Shown: piece after piece, positions 32,810 through 41,605 of the stretch
How the letters are laid out: every line of letters begins with the position of its first letter
Numbering within the stretch: the stretch's first letter is position 1
Source: JAVVHE01 sp032249695
GTDB taxonomy: Bacteria > Pseudomonadota > Alphaproteobacteria > Sphingomonadales > Sphingomonadaceae
Length of the DNA: 55,850 bases
NCBI GenBank assembly: GCA_032249695.1
Contig: JAVVHE010000018.1
Coordinates: forward strand, 1-55,850
Direction of reading: 5' to 3'
Made by a program: the position numbers and the translations under genes
The notes under the pieces: generated by a model
Databases searched by the model: none
Told to the model about the DNA's origin: nothing
What the model saw: the letters and a program-made list of their open reading frames with translations, nothing else

Positions 32810-34221
32810 TCGGCGGGCATCAGTTCGGGGCTGCTCGCGACCGGGTTGCCCGGCGTGATGCCGCCGGTGCGGATGGGGCCGGTGTCGGTCTCGGGCTCGC
32901 CAGCATGCGGCGGGTGCGAGGCAAGACGCGCCATGTAGATGAACCCGGCTGCGAACACGATCAGATAGACGATCACGAAGGCCACCAGCGAGGCGCCGAC
33001 CGCGGGCGCGGCGAGCGGTGAGGCAGCGTCCGCGGTGCGGAGCAGGCCGTAGATCACGTAGGGCTGGCGGCCGACCTCGGTGGTGATCCACCCCGCGATC
33101 ACCGCGGTGAACCCGGCGGGACCCATCAGCAGCGCCCAGCGGTGCAGCCAGCGCCAGTCATAGAGCCGCCCGCGGATGCGAGCCCACAGGCCCACTGCGC
33201 CGAGCAGCGCCATCAGCACGCCCAGCCCGACCATGATGCGGAACGACCAGAAGACGATCGGCACCGGCGGCCACTCCTTCTGGGGATAGTCGTTCAGGCC
33301 CTTGAGCGGCGCGTCCGGGTCGTGCTTCAGGATCAGGCTGCCAAGCTTGGGCACCGCGATCTCGTGCCTGACCGTGCGGGTCTTGCTGTCGGGCAGGCCG
33401 AACAGGATCAGCGAGGCGCCGTTGGGGCTGGGCTCATAGTGCCCTTCCATCGCCAGCAGCTTCACGGGCTGATGCTCCAGCGTGTTGAGGCCATGCATGT
33501 CGCCCGCGAACATCTGGATCGGAGCGACCACCGCGAGCATCGCGGTCGCCATCGAGAACATCAGCCGCGCATGGCGCTGCGTACGGTCTTTCAACAGGTG
33601 CCACGCTCCGACCGCTCCGACCACCAGCGCGGTGGTGAGGTAGGCCGCGAGCAGCATGTGGACGAGGCGATAGGGGAAGCTGGGATTGAAGATGATCTGC
33701 AGCCAATCCTTCGGCAGAAAACGGCCGTCCGGTCCGATCTCATAGCCCGCCGGCGTCTGCATCCAGCTGTTGACGCTGAGGATCCAGAAGGCGCTGATCG
33801 CAGTGCCGACCGCGACCGCGCAGGTGGCACCGAAATGCAGCTTGGGGCCAACCTTCTTCATTCCAAAGAGCATCACGCCCAGGAATCCGGCCTCGAGGAA
33901 GAAGGCCGACATCACCTCATACGCCATCGGCGCGCCGATCACTGGCCCGGCGCGGTCGCTGAACACGCTCCAGTTGGTGCCGAACTGGTAGCTCATGGTC
34001 AGTCCGCTGACGACGCCCATCGCGAAGCTGATCGCGAAGATCTTCAGCCAGTATTTGTACGTCTCCAGGTACAGCGTGTTCCTTGTGCGCAGCCACAGCC
34101 CTTCCAGCACCATCAGGTAGCTGGCGAGCCCGATCGAGAACGCGGGCAGGATGATATGGAACGCGATCGTGAACCCGAACTGCGCGCGGGCGAGGATGAT
34201 GGCGTCGGCTGATCCAAACAT
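32806..34221 (-). CDS. cydA: cytochrome bd-type (CIO-like) quinol oxidase subunit I
   Basis: A 471-aa heme-binding subunit. ARAQFGFTIAFHIILPAFSIG holds the axial histidine region. NSWMQTPAGYEI, GLNTLEHQPVKLLAMEGHYE and GWITTEVGRQPYVIYGLLRT are diagnostic. The Q loop is short, reading LKGLNDYPQKEWPPVPIVFW, which is the cyanide-insensitive (CioA) form rather than the long-loop bd-I form. I chose ATG 34221. A TTG four codons upstream is also open and neither has a strong ribosome binding site. It is the first gene of the cydAB operon. Confidence 0.94.
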   Translation of the reverse strand: MFGSADAIILARAQFGFTIAFHIILPAFSIGLASYLMVLEGLWLRTRNTLYLETYKYWLKIFAISFAMGVVSGLTMSYQFGTNWSVFSDRAGPVIGAPMAYEVMSAFFLEAGFLGVMLFGMKKVGPKLHFGATCAVAVGTAISAFWILSVNSWMQTPAGYEIGPDGRFLPKDWLQIIFNPSFPYRLVHMLLAAYLTTALVVGAVGAWHLLKDRTQRHARLMFSMATAMLAVVAPIQMFAGDMHGLNTLEHQPVKLLAMEGHYEPSPNGASLILFGLPDSKTRTVRHEIAVPKLGSLILKHDPDAPLKGLNDYPQKEWPPVPIVFWSFRIMVGLGVLMALLGAVGLWARIRGRLYDWRWLHRWALLMGPAGFTAVIAGWITTEVGRQPYVIYGLLRTADAASPLAAPAVGASLVAFVIVYLIVFAAGFIYMARLASHPPHAGEPETDTGPIRTGGITPGNPVASSPELMPAE

Positions 34222-34340
34222 TCGTGCTGCCAATCCGGTTGTTCCGGCGCTGAGGTGCCGTAGCGGAAATGGTGCGCGCGGTCACCCCGCGCATCGGGAA
34301 TGTCTGTCGCACCGCAACATGCCGCGCTAGGTGAGCGTCC

Positions 34341-34949
34341 ATGCGCCTGATCCTCACCAAGCTCAGCCCCTTCGCCCGCAAGGTGTGGGCGATCGTTTTG
34401 GAACACCGCCTTCACGACCGCGTGCTGCTGGATTTCGTCGCTCCGCGGCTTCCGCGCGACTCCAAGCCCGACGTCGAAACAGTCAATCCGCTGTCGAAGG
34501 TGCCGGCGCTGGAGACGCCCGCCGGGCCGGTCATCGACAGCCGCGTGATCGCCGCGATGCTTGACGAGTTGGGCGGCGGCGGGCTGATCGCCAGCGGTGC
34601 GGAACGCTGGGCCGAGCTGACGCTCGAGGCGCTCGCCGATGGCATGTGCGACGCGGGCGTCGTCGTGCGGCTGGAATATGCGCGGCCCGAAGCCGAGCGC
34701 CGCCGCGACGACATCGCCGCCTACCGGGCCAAGATCGAGCGCTCACTCGACATGCTGGAAGCCTCGCCGCCCGCCTGCGAGCGGTTCCATGTGGGCAAGA
34801 TCGCGCTGATCGCTGCAATCGACTGGTTGCGCGTCCGCTCGATCCTCGAGCGCGACCCGCTCGACGGCCGCCCTGGTGTTGCCGCAGTCCACGCGCGCTG
34901 GAGCGAGCGGCCGTGCCTTGCCGAGACGCGGCCGGTGCTGCCCGCATGA
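34341..34949 (+). CDS. glutathione S-transferase family protein
   Basis: A 202-aa protein. The N-terminal thioredoxin-like half begins MRLILTKLSPFARKVW, with the catalytic Ser in LSPFARK, the cis-proline in NPLSKVPALETPAG and the glutathione contact in VIDSRVIAAMLDEL. The C-terminal half is helical. It is divergent from cydA. Its stop overlaps the ATG of the MoxR gene by 4 nt, so the two are coupled, though no shared function is obvious. Confidence 0.87.
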   Translation: MRLILTKLSPFARKVWAIVLEHRLHDRVLLDFVAPRLPRDSKPDVETVNPLSKVPALETPAGPVIDSRVIAAMLDELGGGGLIASGAERWAELTLEALADGMCDAGVVVRLEYARPEAERRRDDIAAYRAKIERSLDMLEASPPACERFHVGKIALIAAIDWLRVRSILERDPLDGRPGVAAVHARWSERPCLAETRPVLPA

Positions 34950-35794
34950 GCGCGCTGCGCTTCGAAGGCACCGCGGCCTATGTCGCGCCCGACGACCTCA
35001 AGATCGCCGTCAACGCCGCCGTCACGCTCCGCCGTCCGCTGCTGGTGAAGGGCGAGCCCGGCACGGGCAAGACCGTGCTGGCGCGCGAGGTCGCCGGTGC
35101 GCTCGGCTGCCCGCTGATCGAATGGCACGTGAAGTCCACGACCAAGGCCGCGCAGGGCCTGTACGAGTACGACGCTGTCGCCCGCCTGCGCGACAGCCAA
35201 CTGGGCGACCCGCGCGTGAGCGAGGTGGCGAACTATATCCGCCCCGGCCCGCTGTGGCGCGCGTTCGCCAGCGAGACGGCCCCGGTGCTGCTGATCGACG
35301 AGATCGACAAGGCCGATATCGAGTTTCCGAACGATCTGCTGCTCGAACTCGATCGGATGGAGTTCCTGGTCTATGAGACCGGTGAGACGATCCGAGCAGC
35401 CAATCGCCCGATCGTGATCATCACGTCCAATAACGAGAAGGAACTGCCCGACGCTTTCCTGCGCAGGTGTTTCTTTCACTACATCAGGTTTCCAGACGCC
35501 GAGACGCTGAAGTCGATCATCGGCGTGCACTTCCCGGGCATTCAGCGCGAGCTGATTGAGGAAGCGCTTACCCTGTTCCTGAACATCCGCGAGGCGCCGG
35601 GCATCAAGAAGAAGCCGTCCACCTCCGAACTGCTCGACTGGCTGAAGCTGTTGAACCATGAGGAGCTGCCGGTGGAGTTGCTGCGCAGCCGCGATCCGAA
35701 GTCGCTGATCCCGCCACTCCACGGCGCCCTGCTGAAGACCGAAGCCGACGTGATGCTGTTCGAACGCCTCGCCTTCATCGCGCGTCGCGGCTGA
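34946..35794 (+). CDS. MoxR-type AAA+ ATPase
   Basis: A 282-aa ATPase. Walker A is GEPGTGKTVLAREVA and Walker B is APVLLIDEIDKAD. Sensor 1 is ITSNNEKELPDAFLRRCFFH with its arginine finger. The extended MoxR lid domain has KKKPSTSELLDWLKLLNH. These proteins act as chaperones that insert cofactors or assemble complexes, usually with a von Willebrand factor A protein encoded next door. No VWA gene follows here. The next gene is on the other strand. Confidence 0.9.
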   Translation: MSALRFEGTAAYVAPDDLKIAVNAAVTLRRPLLVKGEPGTGKTVLAREVAGALGCPLIEWHVKSTTKAAQGLYEYDAVARLRDSQLGDPRVSEVANYIRPGPLWRAFASETAPVLLIDEIDKADIEFPNDLLLELDRMEFLVYETGETIRAANRPIVIITSNNEKELPDAFLRRCFFHYIRFPDAETLKSIIGVHFPGIQRELIEEALTLFLNIREAPGIKKKPSTSELLDWLKLLNHEELPVELLRSRDPKSLIPPLHGALLKTEADVMLFERLAFIARRG

Positions 35795-35821
35795 GCTGTC
35801 CTCTCCGGCACGGGGCGCAGA

Positions 35822-36652
35822 TTACGCGTCCGCGTTCAGATATCGCCCCGCATAGCGCTCGGTGATGCGGTCGACGGGCATGATCACGAACACGTCGGTG
35901 GTGTTGAACACGCGGTCCAGATAGGCGCCGTCGCCGATCATCGCGCCGACGCGCAAATAGCCCTTCACCAGCGGCGGCAGCGAGCGGCTGGCGGCCTTGG
36001 CATCGTAGCTGCCGGGCGGAAGCGTGCCGGTGTCGACCCGCTCCGAGCCGACATAGGCGTAGGCTCGCAGATCGGGCGGTGCCAGGTGATGGTGGTGCAG
36101 ATAGGCGAGCGCCTCAGCGTGCTGGGCCGGGTCGGCGCCGTGAAGCGAGCCACAGCCGAACATGTGGCTGATGCCGTGATCGGCGAGGTAGCTGGCGATG
36201 CCGCGCCACAGCAGATTAATCGTCAGCGGGTTGCGGTGCGCGGGGTCGACGCAGCTGCGCCCCAGTTCCAGCAACTGCCGCCCGCCCGCCGAGCCCGAGA
36301 GCAGTGGCCCCAGATCGAACTCGCCCGCCGAGTAGAAGCCGAAATGCCGCGCGGCCACCTCCTGCCGCAGCAGCCGGTAGGTCCCGACGACCGCGGGCCT
36401 CGCAGGTTCGGCGTGGTCGATCACCAGCAGGTGGTCGCAATACGGATCGTAGTCGTCCAGGTCGCGGCCCGCTGCCTCGGCCTGCTGAGTGGTGCGCGCG
36501 CCCATCTCTTCGTGAAACACCTGAAATCGCAGGCGCTGCGCAGCGGCAATCTCGGCCTCGCTGCCGGCTAGCCGCAGTTCCAGATTGCCCGCGCGCAGGA
36601 TTTCGGGCGTCTTCGCGGGTGCCTTGGGGTCGAGGATCGTCGTTGCCGTCAC
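35822..36652 (-). CDS. OlsB-like GNAT acyltransferase (ornithine lipid / hemolysin-like family)
   Basis: A 276-aa protein similar to L-ornithine N-acyltransferase OlsB and the hemolysin-like GNAT family. ELRLAGSEAEIAAAQRLRFQVFHEEMG is spread over 36490-36580. Other signatures are YDPYCDHLLVIDH, VVGTYRLLRQEVA, ELGRSCVDPAHR, GISHMFGCGSLHG, and the C-terminal FNTTDVFVIMPVDRI. OlsB uses acyl-ACP to acylate ornithine. The O-acyltransferase OlsA usually found with it is absent from the window. The start is GTG 36652. Confidence 0.8.
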   Translation of the reverse strand: MTATTILDPKAPAKTPEILRAGNLELRLAGSEAEIAAAQRLRFQVFHEEMGARTTQQAEAAGRDLDDYDPYCDHLLVIDHAEPARPAVVGTYRLLRQEVAARHFGFYSAGEFDLGPLLSGSAGGRQLLELGRSCVDPAHRNPLTINLLWRGIASYLADHGISHMFGCGSLHGADPAQHAEALAYLHHHHLAPPDLRAYAYVGSERVDTGTLPPGSYDAKAASRSLPPLVKGYLRVGAMIGDGAYLDRVFNTTDVFVIMPVDRITERYAGRYLNADA

Positions 36653-36698
36653 CGCGTCGACCTAGGCGCGGACCGGGGCTGCGGAAAGGGCGCGCACC

Positions 36699-37448
36699 TC
36701 AGCCGGCATCGAGCGCGGCGAGCTGCTCGTCGGCCCAGCGATACATCGCGCGATGCTGGTTCAGGATCGCCTTGGGCAGGATCGCTGCTCGCTCGTGCAC
36801 CTCGCGCAGCACCGACCGAGCCTCTCCGCGGCGGCCGAGCGTCAGCAGCAGCGCAGCCCAGCGGCAGCGCACCTCGTCGCCCGGCACGCGCGCCGCGACC
36901 TCGGCATAGAGGCGGAGCGCGACCTCATGCTCGCCGAGCGCTTCGGCGACGCGGCCTTCAAGATACAGCCGCTCGTCCTCGTCGCGCGCGTTACTGAACG
37001 GCTGCAACTCGCCGAGCAACTCGCGGGCCCGCGCGAACCGCCCCGCCTCAAACGCAGCGCCCGCCGCCTTGAACGTCAGCCGCGAGTCGGTGCCCGGAGC
37101 AGCGGCGAGCGCGCGTTCATATGCCTCGTGCGCCTGCGGCCAGAGCGCCAGCCCGGCAAGCGCTTCGGCCAGCTGCGCCCGGTTGGCTGCGGTATCCGCG
37201 ACCTCGAGCTGCGCCTCGGCCGCGCGCAAGGCCTTCTTGGGGTTCACCGTTTCCACCGCTCGCGCCTCGGCTGCGCGGACCTGCCGGTTGCCGAGCAGAT
37301 CGGGCAGGATCTCGACAACAATATAGGCGATACTGCCAGCCACCGGCAGGAAGATGACTGGAAGCAGCCACAGCTGGTTACGGCTCTGCCGCACAATGTG
37401 GATGACGAGCAGCACCTGCACGAGGATCGGTGCGAACAAGTAGAGCAC
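36699..37448 (-). CDS. membrane-anchored TPR protein
   Basis: A 249-aa protein with two N-terminal transmembrane helices (about residues 2-18 and 28-48, LWLLPVIFLPVAGSIAYIVV) resembling the phospholipase-D-nuclease N-terminal membrane module. A helical solenoid follows with tetratricopeptide-type repeats (AEALAGLALWPQAHEAYERAL; AGAAFEAGRFARARELLGEL; EGRVAEALGEHEVALRLYAEV). The repeats probably face the cytoplasm and scaffold a partner. The start is GTG 37448. The function is unknown. Confidence 0.75.
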   Translation of the reverse strand: MLYLFAPILVQVLLVIHIVRQSRNQLWLLPVIFLPVAGSIAYIVVEILPDLLGNRQVRAAEARAVETVNPKKALRAAEAQLEVADTAANRAQLAEALAGLALWPQAHEAYERALAAAPGTDSRLTFKAAGAAFEAGRFARARELLGELQPFSNARDEDERLYLEGRVAEALGEHEVALRLYAEVAARVPGDEVRCRWAALLLTLGRRGEARSVLREVHERAAILPKAILNQHRAMYRWADEQLAALDAG

Positions 37449-37509
37449 GCTAGCGCCCTTCAGCGATCATGATCGTTCCAATGCGCGATACCAGCGCCAC
37501 GCGACATAG

Positions 37510-38838
37510 TCACGGCTGCGGCACGGCTGGAGCCTCCGTCTGCGGCGAGGCGGGCTCCGTCTCCTCGCCCGCGCTGCCAAGCGCCTGGTCGATCAGCCCG
37601 GCGCGGATCATCCATACGAACAGCACGATGCCGGGCACTGCTGCAAGCGTCGTCAGCAGGTAGAACTCGACATAGCCGAAGCTCTTGATCAAGGCGCCCG
37701 CAGTCGTTCCAGTCAGCACGCGCCCAAGAATACTAGCCGCAGCCGAGATGAGCGCGAACTGCGAGGCCGTAAAGCGCAAGTCGCACAACGCCGAGAAGTA
37801 GGCGATGACGGTCACGCCACCGATGCCGCTTGCGATATTCTCGAACCCGATCGCTCCAGCCATGCCCCAGTTGCTGTGTCCCGCGGCTGCCAGGCCCGCG
37901 AAGCTGAGGTTGGAGACGCACATCAGCACCAGACTGACGAATACCGACCGTTTCATGCCCAGGCGCGCATAGAGCACGCCGCCCAGGAACACGCCGAAGA
38001 GATAGGCCCATGCGCCGAAGCCGACATCGTAGAGCGCGATTTCGTTATTCGAGTAGCCGAGATCGTTGAACAGCAGCCGGAAGGTGAGGTTGGCGAGCGT
38101 GTCGCCCACCTTGTGCACCAGGATGAACGCGAGCACGAGCAACGCGCCCTCGCGCCGGAAGAACTCGCCCAGCGGCGCGACGATCGCTCCGACCGCCGCC
38201 GCGAAGCCCTGCCGTTCGGCGACCACGCGGCGGCGCGGCGGCTCGCCGAGGATCAGGCCCGTCAGCATCGCTGGCAGCGCAAATACCGCGCAGATCGCAT
38301 AGCCGAGCTGCCAGCCGCCGCGATCGGCGAGCACCAGCGCCAGCGCGCCGGCGGCGACTGATCCGATCCGCCAGCCATATTGGCTCATGCCCGAACCGGG
38401 GCCAAGCTCGTCGGGTGCGAGGCTTTCGATGCGATAGGCGTCGATCACGATATCGAACGTCGCTCCAGCCGCGCCGACCAGCACCGCCGCGAGCGCGGTC
38501 GCGGCCACATCGGCCGACGGGTCCTGGAAGGCGAGATTGAGCACTGCCGCGATCACCAGGCAACCGGCCAGCAGCAGCCAGCTGACGCGCTGGCCCAGCC
38601 GCCCCAGCAGCGGGAGCCGCACGCCGTCGACCATCCACGCCCACAGCCATTTGAGGTTATAAACCAGGAACGCGAGGCTGAAGGCGGTGACGGTCTTCTT
38701 GTCGATCCCGGCCTGCGCCAGCCGTGTCGTCAGCGTCGCTCCGATCATCGCATACGGGAAGCCCGACGAAACGCCCAGGAACAGCGCTGCGAGCGGTCCA
38801 CGGCGGAAATAGGGCGCGATGCCCGCGGGGAGTGTCAT
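37510..38838 (-). CDS. AmpG-like MFS permease
   Basis: A 442-aa transporter of the AmpG family, which imports GlcNAc-anhydro-muropeptides during wall recycling. LFLGVSSGFPYAMIGATL and AFLVYNLKWLWAWMVDGV are AmpG signatures. FDIVIDAYRIESLAPDELGPG, VHKVGDTLANLTFRLLFNDLG and VTVIAYFSALCDLRFTASQFA follow in the normal order. ATG 38838 starts at the conserved N-terminus. No beta-lactamase or wall recycling gene is adjacent, so the substrate is by family only. Confidence 0.87.
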   Translation of the reverse strand: MTLPAGIAPYFRRGPLAALFLGVSSGFPYAMIGATLTTRLAQAGIDKKTVTAFSLAFLVYNLKWLWAWMVDGVRLPLLGRLGQRVSWLLLAGCLVIAAVLNLAFQDPSADVAATALAAVLVGAAGATFDIVIDAYRIESLAPDELGPGSGMSQYGWRIGSVAAGALALVLADRGGWQLGYAICAVFALPAMLTGLILGEPPRRRVVAERQGFAAAVGAIVAPLGEFFRREGALLVLAFILVHKVGDTLANLTFRLLFNDLGYSNNEIALYDVGFGAWAYLFGVFLGGVLYARLGMKRSVFVSLVLMCVSNLSFAGLAAAGHSNWGMAGAIGFENIASGIGGVTVIAYFSALCDLRFTASQFALISAAASILGRVLTGTTAGALIKSFGYVEFYLLTTLAAVPGIVLFVWMIRAGLIDQALGSAGEETEPASPQTEAPAVPQP

Positions 38839-38947
38839 CTCCGCGCGGTAACGGGCGCGGCGCGGCGGGCGCAAGCCGGGCGACCCGGGCACCGCCAAAG
38901 CGACGAAGTCGACGCAGCCACAGGCGGTGGCGCGGGCCGGCCAGCGC

Positions 38948-40168
38948 CTACCGCCCCAACGCCCCCAACAGCCGCAGCCGCAGCGCATTCAATTTGATGA
39001 ACCCCTCGGCGTCGCGCTGGTCGTAGGCGCCCTGGTCGTCCTCGAACGTCACGATGTCGGGGGAATAGAGATTGCAGCAGACGCCCGCCCGGCGGCCGAC
39101 GACGCTTGCCGAGCCCTTGTAGAGCTTCATGCGAACCTCGCCGGTCACGTTCTCCTGGCTGAGGTCGATCGCGGCCTGCAGCATCCGGCGCTCGGGGCTG
39201 AACCAGAAGCCATTGTAGATGAGCTTGGCGTAGAGCGGCATCAGCTCGTCCTTCAGCCCCATGGCGCCTCCATCGAGCGTCAGCGATTCGATGCCGCGAT
39301 GCGCCAGATGCAGGATCGTCCCGCCCGGCGTTTCGTACATGCCGCGCGATTTCATGCCGACGAAGCGGTTCTCGACGAGATCGAGGCGCCCGATGCCGTG
39401 GCGGCGGCCGTCGTCGTTAAGGCGTTTCAGCAGCGAGGCAGGCGACAGTTCTTCGCCGTCGATCGAGACCGCGTCGCCACGTTCGAAACCGATCACGATA
39501 TATTCGGGCTGGTCGGGCGCATCCTCGGGATTGACCGTGCGCGAGTAGACGTAGTCGGGAACTTCCGACCACGGATCCTCCAGCACCTTGCCCTCGGACG
39601 AGGTGTGGAGGAGGTTTGCGTCGGTGGAAAACGGCGCCTCGCCGCGCTTGTCCTTGGGCACGGGAATCTGGCGCTGCTCGGCCCATTCGATCAGGCGCGT
39701 GCGCGACGTCAGGTCCCACTCGCGCCACGGAGCGATCACGCGGATCCCGGGCTCAAGCGCATAATAGCCGAGCTCGAAGCGAACCTGGTCGTTCCCCTTG
39801 CCCGTGGCGCCGTGCGCGACCGCGTCGGCCCCGACTTCGCGCGCAATCTCGATCTGGCGCTTGGCGATCAGCGGGCGGGCGATCGAAGTCCCCAAGAGAT
39901 ACTGGCCCTCGTAGAGCGCATTGGCGCGCATCATCGGAAAGACGTAATCGCGGACGAACTCCTCGCGCAGGTCTTCGATGAAGATCTGGCGGACTCCCAT
40001 CAGCTCGGCTTTCTTGCGGGCGGGCTCGAGTTCCTCGCCCTGCCCCAGGTCGGCGGTAAATGTGACGACCTCGCAGCCATAGATTTCCTGCAGCCACCGC
40101 AGGATGACGCTGGTATCCAGCCCGCCCGAATAGGCGAGGACGACTTTATGGACGGGCGCTTGGTTCAT
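38948..40168 (-). CDS. argG: argininosuccinate synthase
   Basis: A 406-aa enzyme that condenses citrulline and aspartate using ATP in arginine synthesis. The PP-loop is VVLAYSGGLDTSVILRWL. GATGKGNDQVRFELGYYAL is the second signature and EDPWSEVPDYVYSRTV lies in the middle. GMYETPGGTILHLAHRGIESL and YNGFWFSPERRML are near the C-terminus. The length is standard. Confidence 0.97.
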   Translation of the reverse strand: MNQAPVHKVVLAYSGGLDTSVILRWLQEIYGCEVVTFTADLGQGEELEPARKKAELMGVRQIFIEDLREEFVRDYVFPMMRANALYEGQYLLGTSIARPLIAKRQIEIAREVGADAVAHGATGKGNDQVRFELGYYALEPGIRVIAPWREWDLTSRTRLIEWAEQRQIPVPKDKRGEAPFSTDANLLHTSSEGKVLEDPWSEVPDYVYSRTVNPEDAPDQPEYIVIGFERGDAVSIDGEELSPASLLKRLNDDGRRHGIGRLDLVENRFVGMKSRGMYETPGGTILHLAHRGIESLTLDGGAMGLKDELMPLYAKLIYNGFWFSPERRMLQAAIDLSQENVTGEVRMKLYKGSASVVGRRAGVCCNLYSPDIVTFEDDQGAYDQRDAEGFIKLNALRLRLLGALGR

Positions 40169-40216
40169 GGCCCCGGCGCTTAGGGGCGCGGCTCTCCGCC
40201 CTCAAGGGCCGGAGGA

Positions 40217-40624
40217 TCAGCCCTTGGGCGCAAAATCGAGCGCGGCCGAGTTCATGCAGTAGCGCAATCCGCCGTCGGAACGCGGGCCGTCGGGAAACAC
40301 GTGGCCCAGATGGCCGCCGCAGGTGGCGCAGCGCGCCTCCACGCGGCGCATGCCGTGGCTCACGTCCTCATGCTCGGTGACGACGCCGGGCGCGACGGGA
40401 CGGGTGAAACTGGGCCAGCCGGTGCCGCTGTCGAATTTCGATCCGGCATCGAACAGCAGCGTGCCGCAGCCCGCGCAGCGATATTCGCCCGGGCGCTTCT
40501 CGTCCCAGGTCAGGCCAGTGAAGGCGCGCTCGGTACCGTGCTCGCGCAGCACATGATATTGTTCGGGGCTGAGGCTCGCGCGCCACTCGGCGTCGGTCTT
40601 CTCGATCGTCGGCATCGGGGGCAT
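40217..40624 (-). CDS. msrB: peptide-methionine (R)-S-oxide reductase MsrB
   Basis: A 135-aa repair enzyme that reduces methionine-R-sulfoxide in proteins. The catalytic cysteine is in LRYCMNSAALDF. The two zinc CxxC pairs are CAGCGTLLFD and CATCGGHLGHVFPDGP. SGTGWPSFTRP shapes the site. There is no signal peptide, so it is cytoplasmic. The start is ATG 40624 or the in-frame ATG 40615. Neither has a clear Shine-Dalgarno sequence. Confidence 0.94.
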   Translation of the reverse strand: MPPMPTIEKTDAEWRASLSPEQYHVLREHGTERAFTGLTWDEKRPGEYRCAGCGTLLFDAGSKFDSGTGWPSFTRPVAPGVVTEHEDVSHGMRRVEARCATCGGHLGHVFPDGPRSDGGLRYCMNSAALDFAPKG

Positions 40625-40690
40625 GTGGGGCGTGGGCTGACGGGCGGCAACGGGTGGCGCACGAGCGGCGCGGGGCCTAAGCGGGTAGCC

Positions 40691-41602
40691 ATGCGCGTCA
40701 GTCCGCTGCTGTTCGGTGCCGCAGGCATCGCGCTCCTCTGCCTGATGGACGCCAGCATCAAGCAGCTGTCGATCGCGCATCCCGTGCCGCTGGTGCTGTG
40801 CGCGAGCTATTGGGTGCGCGTGGTCTTCACGCTGGTGCACTGGCGGGCGCGCGGCGCGAAGCCGATCGACGGGGCGATGTGGCGCTATCATGCCGTGCGC
40901 GGGCTGGTCGTGACGATCGCTGCGACGGGCTTTTTCATCGGCGTCGCGCGGCTGCCGCTGGCCGAGGCGGTGACGTTGAGCTTCATCGCGCCGCTGATGG
41001 TGCCTGCGATCGCGTGGGCGCTGATCGGAGAACGACCGCGGCGCGAGAGCATGTTGGCGCTGGCGGTCGGCTTCGTGGGCGTGGCCGTTGCCGTGTCGGG
41101 CGAGGCGGGCGGCGGCGGCGCGAGCGGAGCGATGCGGCTGGGCGGCATCGCCGGCGTGCTGGCGGGCGCGACGGCGTTCGCGTTCAGCCTGGTGCTGCTG
41201 CGCGGGCGCGCGGCCGCCGACGGGGCGGCGCGGGTCAATCTGCTCGGATCGCTCTACCCCGCGCTGTTCCTGACGCCTGTGTCACTTGTCGGTGGCGGCG
41301 GGCTGGGCTTGGCCGATGCGCCGTGGTTGCTCGCAGCGGGCGCGCTGGGGGCGGGCGGCATGGCGCTCTACGCAACCGCCTACGGCCGCGCCGAGGCGCA
41401 GGCGCTGGCGCCGCTCGAATATACCGCGCTGATCTGGGCGGCGGCGATCGGCTATCTCGGCTTCGGCGAGGTGCCCGGCGTGCGGCTGCTCGCAGGCGCG
41501 GCGCTGATCGTCGTTGCAAGCGCGGTCGCAGCGCACGCCGAGCGGCGGACGCGAATGAGCGCCGAGGAAGCGATGACCCGAGCCGAAAGCCACGCGGGGT
41601 AA
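40691..41602 (+). CDS. EamA/DMT family transporter
   Basis: A 303-aa protein with ten predicted helices arranged as two EamA repeats. The first repeat starts MRVSPLLFGAAGIALLCLMD and includes RLPLAEAVTLSFIAPLMVPA. The second includes AQALAPLEYTALIWAAAIGYL. Many such proteins export amino acids or metabolites. The substrate is not readable. It is divergent from msrB and lies 3 bp before the oxidase gene, so the two may form an operon. Confidence 0.85.
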   Translation: MRVSPLLFGAAGIALLCLMDASIKQLSIAHPVPLVLCASYWVRVVFTLVHWRARGAKPIDGAMWRYHAVRGLVVTIAATGFFIGVARLPLAEAVTLSFIAPLMVPAIAWALIGERPRRESMLALAVGFVGVAVAVSGEAGGGGASGAMRLGGIAGVLAGATAFAFSLVLLRGRAAADGAARVNLLGSLYPALFLTPVSLVGGGGLGLADAPWLLAAGALGAGGMALYATAYGRAEAQALAPLEYTALIWAAAIGYLGFGEVPGVRLLAGAALIVVASAVAAHAERRTRMSAEEAMTRAESHAG

Positions 41603-41605
41603 GGC

